From positions 1 through 8,203 of the forward strand of contig RFKS01000309.1 in assembly GCA_003694205.1 (NCBI GenBank): a DNA stretch of 8,203 bases. The letters are read 5' to 3'. Source of the stretch: Alphaproteobacteria bacterium (lineage in GTDB: Bacteria; Pseudomonadota; Alphaproteobacteria; Sphingomonadales; Rhodothalassiaceae). This document shows, one piece after another, positions 1 through 5,382 of this stretch. Numbering within the stretch: the stretch's first letter is position 1; each line of letters starts with the position of its first letter. The translations under genes and the position numbers were made by a program. The notes under the pieces are model-generated. The model was not told where the DNA came from, searched no databases, and saw nothing but the letters and a program-made list of their open reading frames with translations.

Positions 1-2849
1 CGTTCGAGCGCCGCATGATTGGCCTCCCAGTCGCTGGCGGCGAGCTTGAAGCGCGGATCGGGACGGACCGTCACGTCGGCCTCGGCGGTCGCGTCACCAA
101 AGCGGACGACGGCGTGATAGCGGCCCGGCACGACGGGAAGTCCGCCGCCCGTGCGGCGGAAGATGGAGCCCTCGCCGGCATCGGGAAAGCGCGGCAAGGG
201 ATCGCTCTCGAGATCCCAGACAATGCGATTGACGCCCTGCTTCACCGGCGCCTTGATGGTCCGCACCGTCTTGCCGGCCGCATCGCTGATCTCGATCGTC
301 ACCTTGGGCCCCTTGGGCTCCTTCTTTCCGTTCTTCTTTGCCGTCTCGTCGGGCGTCTCCTCTTCTTCGGCGGTCTTTCCGTGCGCCGCAGCCCGGGGCC
401 CCCATTCGGCGGCACGTTTCGCACGCTCCGCGGCCCGCTTCTTCTCAAGCCGCGCGCGCTCCTTGTCGGCATCGGGATGCGGCAGGTCGCCGCCGGCGAA
501 ATAGAGCGTGAAGATCGCCCCATAAGGCTCGTTCTTGCCACGGAATTCCTCCGCCCCCGGAAAGCGGCTGGCCCCCGTCTGCGCGACCCGGTAGCGCTCC
601 CCGTCGGTGACGCCCAAGAGCGCCATACGCGTAGCCGGATCGAGCGATTTGAGGCGCCGCAGGGGCGAGATGTCGTCGATGATCCAGGCCGCGCGGCCAT
701 GCGTGGCGATAACGAGATCGTTCTCCTCGGGCTGGATCGCAAGATCCTTGACCGCGACGGTGGGAAAACCGGCGGTCCATTTGAGCCAGCTCCTGCCGCG
801 GTCGAGTGAGACATGAAGCCCGAACTCGGTACCGAGGAAGAGAATGTCGGGGTCGCCCGGGTCCTCAGCGAAGGAGAGCGCGTAGCCGTCGACGTCCTTC
901 GTCGCGAGCCGGCGCCAGCGCTTGCCGTAATCCTCGACGCGATAGACATAGGGCGTCCAGTCCGAGCGGCGGTGATTGTCGAAGGTGACATAGGCAACCG
1001 AGGGATCGTGCGCCGAGACCGTGATGCTGCTCACCCAACTGTTTGCCGGCACGCCGCGGGCGCGTTTCTCGAGGCTGGTCCAGGTCTTCCCGCCGTCACG
1101 TGTGAGCTGCACGCGGCCGTCGTCGGTGCCAGCCCAGAGCACGCCCTTCTCGTGCGGGCTCGGTGTCAGGACGACGATCGTGGTGTAGTTTTCGGCGCCG
1201 GTGACATCCGGCGTCAGCCCGCCCGACTGCGCCTGCCGCTGCCAGGCCGGATTGTTGGTCGTGAGATCTGGGCTGATGATGCTCCAGCTCTCGCCGCGGT
1301 CGGTCGACTTGTGGACGAACTGGCTGCCAAAATAGATCGTTGCCGGATCGAAGGGATCCTGCGCGAAGGCGGCATTCCAGTTGAAGCGCAGCTCGGTGCC
1401 GTCGGCGGGCGGAGGTGGCCGCACTGCCTTGCGCTCGCCGGTGCGCACATCCCAGCGGATGATGTTGCCCTCCTGGCTCATGGCGTAACCGGAGAGCGGA
1501 TCGGCGGGATCCGCGGCGACGTCGAAGCCGTCGCCGAAGCCCACCTCCTGCCAGTGATGATTGCGGATGCCGCCGTTCTCCCTGAGCTCGGCGGGCCCGC
1601 GCCAGGACCCGTTGTCCTGCATGCCGCCCATCACGTGATAGGGATCCATGTGATCGACGCGCACATGATAGAACTGCGCCAGCGGCAGATTGGCGACGAA
1701 ATCCCAGGTCTTGCCGCGGTCGCGCGTGATCGCGATGCCGCCGTCATTGCCGTCGACGATATGCCGTCCGTCATGAGGATCGATCCACAGCGCGTGATGA
1801 TCGACATGCACCTGGCGCGGGGAAATCCAGGGCCGGAAGCTCTTGCCACCGTCCTCGGAAACCTGGGCTACGGTCTGCAGCGCATAGACGCGATTGGCGT
1901 TCTCCGGATCGACCATGACATCGGCATAATAGAAGGCGCGCGGTACCACATTGGGACCCGAAAGAACGGCCTTCCAGGTCTCGCCGCCGTCCTCCGAACG
2001 CAGGACTGCACTCTTTTCGGCTTCGACCATGGCATAGACGATCTCGGGGTCGCTCGGGGCGAAGGCGACACCGATGCGCCCGAGATCGCCCTCTGGCAGC
2101 CCGTCCTCGGGCGTCAGTTTCTTCCAGTGCTCGCCGCCGTCATAGGTGACATAGAGTCCCGAGCCCGGGCCGCCGGAGCGGAAGAAATAGGGCCAGCGCC
2201 GGTACTGCCACATGCTGGCGATGAGGTGATCCGGATTGGACGGATCCATGGCGATGTCGGAGGCGCCGGTGCGCTCATCGACATAGAGGATCCGCTTCCA
2301 GGTCTTGCCCCCATCGGTCGTCTTGTAGACGCCGCGCTCGGAATTTTCGCCCCAGGCGCGCCCGAGCGCAGTGACATAGACGATGTCGGGATCGCTCGGA
2401 TGGGTAACGATGCGCTTGATGCGCTCGGTCTTCGCAAGCCCCATGAAGGTCCAGGTCTTGCCACCGTCGAGCGATTTGTAGACGCCGCGGCCGACCGAGG
2501 TCGAATTGCGCGGATTGCCCTCGCCGGTGCCGACCCAGACGATGTCCGGGTTCGGGGCGAAGGTGTCGATGGCACCGATCGAGGCCACCGGCTGATCGTC
2601 GAAGACGGGTGTCCAGCTCAGCCCACCGTTCTCCGATTTCCACACACCGCCGCTGGCCGCTCCGACATAGAGAATATTGGGGTCGTGATCGACGCCCTCG
2701 ATGGCGGCGATGCGTCCCGACATGCCGGCGGGGCCGATGAGCCGCGGCTTCATACCGTCGAGAAGTGCGGGATCGATTCCATTGGCAGCCAGAACCGGTG
2801 ACGCAAGGGCGAGGAGTGCGAGGACGGGGGCGAAACGGCGTGCGAGCAT
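1..2849 (-). CDS. Secreted Asp-box / sortilin (Vps10)-like beta-propeller protein, 'propeller B' (3' end beyond window)
   Basis: The frame is open for 949 codons from ATG 2849-2847 to the left edge with no stop, so the C-terminus is missing. A strong ribosome binding site (AAGGGAGG, 2863-2856) lies 6 nt upstream and fixes the start. Residues 1-21 form a Sec signal peptide (MLARRF, then a hydrophobic core, with cleavage likely after VLA), so the product is periplasmic or secreted. Eleven Asp-box (S/T-x-D-x-G-x-x-W/F) motifs or close variants occur at residues 72, 126, 177, 235, 285, 331, 375, 515, 583, 638 and 681. Family signatures are VDHHALWIDP (349-358), GNDGGIAI (367-374), GGMQDNG (408-414) and ATHGRAAWIIDD (715-726), the last closing the propeller. 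A beta domain follows, interrupted by a Lys/Glu-rich stretch (about 796-848) and resuming at VTIEISDAAGKTVRTI. Such proteins are often annotated 'glycosyl hydrolase' or 'WD40/YVTN/BNR-like'. Asp boxes do not prove catalysis, and the substrate or ligand is unknown. By alignment with propeller A, about 130 residues are missing. Confidence 0.93.
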   Translation of the reverse strand, partial: MLARRFAPVLALLALASPVLAANGIDPALLDGMKPRLIGPAGMSGRIAAIEGVDHDPNILYVGAASGGVWKSENGGLSWTPVFDDQPVASIGAIDTFAPNPDIVWVGTGEGNPRNSTSVGRGVYKSLDGGKTWTFMGLAKTERIKRIVTHPSDPDIVYVTALGRAWGENSERGVYKTTDGGKTWKRILYVDERTGASDIAMDPSNPDHLIASMWQYRRWPYFFRSGGPGSGLYVTYDGGEHWKKLTPEDGLPEGDLGRIGVAFAPSDPEIVYAMVEAEKSAVLRSEDGGETWKAVLSGPNVVPRAFYYADVMVDPENANRVYALQTVAQVSEDGGKSFRPWISPRQVHVDHHALWIDPHDGRHIVDGNDGGIAITRDRGKTWDFVANLPLAQFYHVRVDHMDPYHVMGGMQDNGSWRGPAELRENGGIRNHHWQEVGFGDGFDVAADPADPLSGYAMSQEGNIIRWDVRTGERKAVRPPPPADGTELRFNWNAAFAQDPFDPATIYFGSQFVHKSTDRGESWSIISPDLTTNNPAWQRQAQSGGLTPDVTGAENYTTIVVLTPSPHEKGVLWAGTDDGRVQLTRDGGKTWTSLEKRARGVPANSWVSSITVSAHDPSVAYVTFDNHRRSDWTPYVYRVEDYGKRWRRLATKDVDGYALSFAEDPGDPDILFLGTEFGLHVSLDRGRSWLKWTAGFPTVAVKDLAIQPEENDLVIATHGRAAWIIDDISPLRRLKSLDPATRMALLGVTDGERYRVAQTGASRFPGAEEFRGKNEPYGAIFTLYFAGGDLPHPDADKERARLEKKRAAERAKRAAEWGPRAAAHGKTAEEEETPDETAKKNGKKEPKGPKVTIEISDAAGKTVRTIKAPVKQGVNRIVWDLESDPLPRFPDAGEGSIFRRTGGGLPVVPGRYHAVVRFGDATAEADVTVRPDPRFKLAASDWEANHAALE

Positions 2850-2863
2850 GGGATGCCTCCCTT
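2850..2863 (-). promoter_or_regulatory. Ribosome binding site of propeller B
   Basis: On the minus strand, AAGGGAGG (2863-2856) precedes ATG 2849 by six bases. This is a near-consensus Shine-Dalgarno sequence and decides the start. Another ATG lies upstream at 2885-2883, but it is in a different frame. Confidence 0.8.
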
Positions 2864-2882
2864 CATGTCGTTCTTGGGGGAC

Positions 2883-2911
2883 ATCTTTTCCCCTGGCCGC
2901 CATTTTGGCAA
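2883..2911 (-). promoter_or_regulatory. Weak candidate sigma70-type promoter for propeller B
   Basis: On the minus strand, TTGCCA (2911-2906) matches the -35 consensus at 5 of 6 positions. It is followed after 17 bp by AAAGAT (2888-2883), which matches the -10 consensus at only 3 of 6. Spacing and location upstream of the gene fit, but the -10 element is poor, so this is a tentative call. Confidence 0.2.
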
Positions 2912-2971
2912 GCCGGGGCGGTTGCCGTGCGATGTCCGGACCGCATCGGACCTGATACGCTGCCCACGCCC

Positions 2972-2996
2972 CGGGCCCTGCTCCGGCCAGGGCCCG
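2972..2996. repeat. GC-rich perfect inverted repeat in the divergent intergenic region
   Basis: CGGGCCCTG (2972-2980) and CAGGGCCCG (2988-2996) are exact reverse complements around a 7-nt spacer (CTCCGGC). The stem is 9 bp and 8 of its pairs are G-C. It sits between propeller B (minus) and the desaturase (plus), upstream of both starts and without a T-run. That suits a shared operator or a structured leader better than a terminator. A chance palindrome in GC-rich DNA is possible. Confidence 0.5.
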
Positions 2997-3025
2997 CGCG
3001 CCCTTTGGTCGCATGCCGCCGCCCC

Positions 3026-3054
3026 TCGACCTCTGCCGGCGGTTGCCTTATATC
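3026..3054 (+). promoter_or_regulatory. Candidate promoter for the desaturase gene
   Basis: TCGACC (3026-3031, 4 of 6 to the -35 consensus) is separated by exactly 17 bp from TATATC (3049-3054, 4 of 6 to the -10 consensus). The latter is one of the few AT-rich hexamers in this GC-rich intergenic region. Transcription would begin near 3061, leaving a short leader of about 20-45 nt depending on which GTG is used as the start. Confidence 0.33.
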
Positions 3055-3082
3055 CCATGCCGCGTGATAGCCTTCACGGACG

Positions 3083-4195
3083 GTGAACAAGGAACCTCGA
3101 ACGGTGACGCAGGGCGACTCAGAAAGTGCGGCGGAAACGGATTGGCGCGCCCGCGCGAAGGACTTCCCGATCAACGAGGCGCGACGCATCGTGATGCGCC
3201 TCAGCGGACCAAGGCCGGCGATCTACTGGCCCGATTTCCTCGCCTCGGCGTTCATCGGCTGGGGCGCCTTCGCCTATGCAGTGGTTCACGCCTATGACTG
3301 GCCGCGCTATGTGCCGGCTGTCATCATTGCCGGCTTCGCGCTCTATCGCGCCGTCCTCTTCATTCACGAGCTGGCGCACATCAAGCAGTCGCAGTTCCGC
3401 GCCTTCCGCTGGGTGTGGAATCTCCTCGCGGGCATTCCCATGCTCGCGCCCTCCTTCACCTATACGCGGGTGCACAGCGACCATCACCGGCCGCGCATCT
3501 ATGGCACCGCGGCGGACGGGGAGTATCGCCCCTTCGGCGCCGGATCGGTGTGGAACATCGTCTTCTATCCCCTCGAGTCATTCTTTCTCCCGGCGCTCTT
3601 CGTCCTGCGCTTCGTCCTCCTGACGCCTCTGTGCTGGATCTCGCCGGCGATCCGGCGCCTCGTCTGGGAACGCTTTTCCTCGCTCACCATCGATCTCGCC
3701 TACCGCCGGCCGCCGCCGGGCAAGGGGGATGACCCGCACTGGAAGATCGAGGAAGCCTTGGCCTTCCTCTTCGGTGCCGGAGTCATCGCGGCGATGGCCG
3801 CTGGCGCGCTGCCCTGGTCGGTGGGCGTCACCTGGTACCTCGTCGCGGTCCTCATCTTCTTTGTCAATTCGCTGCGCACGCTCGGCGCCCATGCCTATCG
3901 CAATCCCGAGGACGGGGCGCCGATGGGTCGCGCCGAGGAGTTTCTCGATTCGGTCGACGTGCCGACGCGCCTCGGTGCGCTCTGGGCGCCGGTGGGCCTG
4001 CGCTTTCATGCCACCCACCATCTTTTCCCTTCACTCCCCTATCACGAACTGCCGAAGGCGCATCGGCTGCTCAAGGCGGAGCTCTCGGACAACAGCCTCT
4101 ATCTCGCCGCCAGTCGCAAGAGCCTGCCCGACGCCCTCCGTCGGCTCTGGCGCGACGCCCGCGCGGCGCGAAAGGCCGGCGGTCCCATTGAATGA
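3083..4195 (+). CDS. Membrane fatty acid desaturase
   Basis: This encodes an integral-membrane di-iron fatty acid desaturase of the PF00487 type, which uses O2 and electrons to introduce a double bond into an acyl chain. Counting from GTG 3083 (370 aa), the three histidine boxes are HELAH (95-99), HSDHH (131-135) and HATHH (309-313). An extra conserved block, NSLRTLGAHAYRN (262-274), carries a further likely ligand, H270. Hydrophobic segments lie near residues 52-70, 77-95, 168-187 and 226-263, consistent with four or more membrane passes and iron ligands on the cytoplasmic face. An in-frame TAG at 3068 limits the start to GTG 3083 or GTG 3104. The second has AAGGAA 9 nt upstream (3089-3094) and may be the true start, which would shorten the protein by 7 residues. 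Base composition matches the propeller genes. The gene is divergent from propeller B and convergent with the hydroxylase. Regiospecificity and acyl substrate (lipid, CoA or ACP) cannot be read from the sequence. Confidence 0.93.
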   Translation: MNKEPRTVTQGDSESAAETDWRARAKDFPINEARRIVMRLSGPRPAIYWPDFLASAFIGWGAFAYAVVHAYDWPRYVPAVIIAGFALYRAVLFIHELAHIKQSQFRAFRWVWNLLAGIPMLAPSFTYTRVHSDHHRPRIYGTAADGEYRPFGAGSVWNIVFYPLESFFLPALFVLRFVLLTPLCWISPAIRRLVWERFSSLTIDLAYRRPPPGKGDDPHWKIEEALAFLFGAGVIAAMAAGALPWSVGVTWYLVAVLIFFVNSLRTLGAHAYRNPEDGAPMGRAEEFLDSVDVPTRLGALWAPVGLRFHATHHLFPSLPYHELPKAHRLLKAELSDNSLYLAASRKSLPDALRRLWRDARAARKAGGPIE

Positions 4196-4227
4196 AACGT
4201 GCGAATGATGTACAGGTCTCAGTATCC

Positions 4228-4255
4228 ATCGACCTTCTCAAGGCATAAGGTCGAT
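4228..4255. terminator. Stem-loop downstream of the desaturase, possible terminator
   Basis: ATCGACCTT (4228-4236) and AAGGTCGAT (4247-4255) are perfect reverse complements with a 10-nt loop, starting 33 bp after the desaturase stop. The downstream bases (TCATTATT) are only loosely T-rich, so a classical intrinsic terminator is not certain. The location between two convergent genes favours a termination or 3'-end role. Confidence 0.4.
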
Positions 4256-4434
4256 TCATTATTGACTGGGGTGTGATTTTCGCAATACCAATGATATGCA
4301 GAGAAGAATATCTTCACTTATACGTGAAATATAACAAAATGTCCATTGTTCTCGCATTTTATGATCATTACATTTTTTCTACAAGATGAAACATTTCATT
4401 ATTTTTCCGACATTCACTAGACTTGACTGAATAT
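4256..4434. other. AT-rich non-coding stretch between convergent genes
   Basis: I find no gene here. Composition is very low in GC (16 of 60 bases at 4321-4380, against 42 of 60 at 6421-6480 in propeller A). Two small dyads are visible. TTCAC (4313-4317) pairs with GTGAA (4324-4328). ATGAAA (4386-4391) pairs with TTTCAT (4394-4399) and is followed on the plus strand by TATTTTT. The second has the shape of a weak intrinsic terminator, but the stem is AT-only apart from one G-C pair per arm and the loop is too tight. Confidence 0.6.
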
Positions 4435-5130
4435 TCATATTGATATTCTTTTCCGTATTTCATCATATGTGTTTTGTAATTTTTTCTCGTACCAAACAAA
4501 ATTTCTTTGTAATCGCCGGTATTTCTTGCGATACTCCTTATATCGCAAATAATTATTCGGAAAATATCTAAGTAATTTTTCAGATAAGGCAAAATCTATG
4601 ATCAAATGAACACGATTCACTGGACTCGCATTCGTGATTTTATGTGGAAACGTAAAATCCCCATACCATAATTCACCTTCCCTCCAATTTTGGCGGAGGT
4701 ACCCCAAATAAAATTTTACCTTTGGATGGGTGCGTATCGGGATATGTAAGCGCATCATGCCAAAGTCGACCGATTCAATTGGATCGTAATGCTGTAACAC
4801 TCGGCCTCCGGGAGGAAGAGCGCTTAATCGGGCCATCAAGATCTCTGTGTCAAAAGAGTCGAGAATTTCATTGAAATATTTACACTCCGATAATACCGGC
4901 GTCTTTTCCGGCGGTTCCGATCCATAGCCTGGGCGCGGTCCGTACGCATCATCGTGAGTGTAGTGAATTTTTCCTCCCGAATAAATGAGATTCAAAACGC
5001 TCCAAGCCCCATTATGATATTTGAGCGGATGTGTTGCCATTTGAAATTTTTCAGCGAGAGCGAGATCACGCTGCAATTTCTTCACATCGAAAGTGACGGG
5101 AATTCTGACTGCAAGGTTCAAACCCAGCAT
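4435..5130 (-). CDS. Aspartyl/asparaginyl beta-hydroxylase-family 2-oxoglutarate/Fe(II) oxygenase
   Basis: A 231-residue protein with the double-stranded beta-helix signatures of the Asp/Asn beta-hydroxylase family (PF05118). These are YHNGAWSVLNLIYSGG (38-53), then LPPGGRVLQHYDP (105-117) with iron ligand H114 and nearby D116, LHIPIRTHP (128-136), GELWYGDFTFPHKITN (152-167) with second iron ligand H163, and NRVHLIIDF (172-180) with R173 placed to bind 2-oxoglutarate. All expected active-site residues appear present, so it is probably functional. The family hydroxylates Asp/Asn side chains, lipid A acyl chains (LpxO) or amino acids in natural products; the substrate here is unknown. The tail (about 195-228) is Lys/Arg/Tyr-rich and probably helical. 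No signal peptide is seen, so it is likely cytoplasmic. ATG 5130 is the only standard start after the in-frame stop at 5175; its ribosome site (GGGAA, about 6 nt upstream) is weak. Codon use is AT-rich, unlike its neighbours, suggesting horizontal acquisition. Confidence 0.85.
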   Translation of the reverse strand: MLGLNLAVRIPVTFDVKKLQRDLALAEKFQMATHPLKYHNGAWSVLNLIYSGGKIHYTHDDAYGPRPGYGSEPPEKTPVLSECKYFNEILDSFDTEILMARLSALPPGGRVLQHYDPIESVDFGMMRLHIPIRTHPKVKFYLGYLRQNWREGELWYGDFTFPHKITNASPVNRVHLIIDFALSEKLLRYFPNNYLRYKEYRKKYRRLQRNFVWYEKKLQNTYDEIRKRISI

Positions 5131-5226
5131 ACGCTTTTCCCATGCAATGCTTCTTAGGTGGCCATCATAGAATCAATGGTACGATCGGAAAGGAAATGGC
5201 GAATAAATCACACACCTCATCACTCA

Positions 5227-5256
5227 ACCATAATGCCACAGCAGGAGAATTTTCAA
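5227..5256 (-). promoter_or_regulatory. Candidate promoter for the hydroxylase gene
   Basis: On the minus strand, TTGAAA (5256-5251, 5 of 6 to the -35 consensus) is followed after 18 bp by TATGGT (5232-5227, 4 of 6 to the -10 consensus). This would start transcription near 5220, giving a leader of about 90 nt. The -35 element overlaps the inverted repeat at 5244-5267, which could therefore act as an operator. AT-rich DNA makes chance matches common. Confidence 0.3.
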
Positions 5257-5267
5257 GAAAAATCTCC
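5244..5267. repeat. Imperfect inverted repeat at the edge of the AT-rich island
   Basis: GGAGAATTTT (5244-5253) pairs with AAAAATCTCC (5258-5267) across a 4-nt spacer (CAAG), with one mismatch in ten positions. It lies about 115 bp upstream of the hydroxylase start and downstream of propeller A. It could be an operator, the 3' end of the propeller A transcript, or an end of the inserted segment. There is no T-run after the stem on either strand. Confidence 0.4.
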
Positions 5268-5382
5268 GCGTGCGCGTGTATCGCCCTTGCTCCGAATAAT
5301 TAACGATTTCGACCCCGGCCTTGTTCGCGGCAAGAAAATAGGCTTACCTCCTGATCCAGTCAGGAAACTCGAGTCTCGCGAT
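5268..5382. other. Intergenic region after propeller A with a small hairpin
   Basis: No gene is seen. On the minus strand just after the propeller A stop, TCCTGA (5365-5360) and TCAGGA (5354-5349) can pair across a 5-nt loop, followed some ten bases later by TATTTTC. It is a weak terminator candidate. Composition here is intermediate between the AT-rich island and the GC-rich host genes, so the junction is not sharp to the base. Confidence 0.3.

Noticed and set aside
813..2801. A 662-codon open frame on the plus strand opposite propeller B
   Set aside because: It is exactly codon-aligned with the sense gene, so its stops would require sense TTA, CTA or TCA codons, which are avoided in GC-rich genes. 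The sense strand has a signal peptide, ribosome site and conserved motifs; the antisense product has no recognisable domain.
2750..3058. A 102-codon minus-strand frame across the propeller B start
   Set aside because: It overlaps the signal peptide region in another frame. The strong ribosome site is spaced for ATG 2849, not for this frame.
4262..4290. TTGACT at 4262-4267 as a plus-strand promoter
   Set aside because: No acceptable -10 at 16-18 bp, and no plus-strand gene follows.
4368..4592. A 74-codon minus-strand frame overlapping the hydroxylase 3' end
   Set aside because: It is out of frame with the hydroxylase, begins inside it, lacks a ribosome site, and its residues (K, Y, I-rich) are what frame-shifted AT-rich DNA gives.
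4196..5382. An insertion sequence or prophage remnant in the AT-rich island
   Set aside because: No transposase, integrase or terminal inverted repeats with target duplication could be found by eye.
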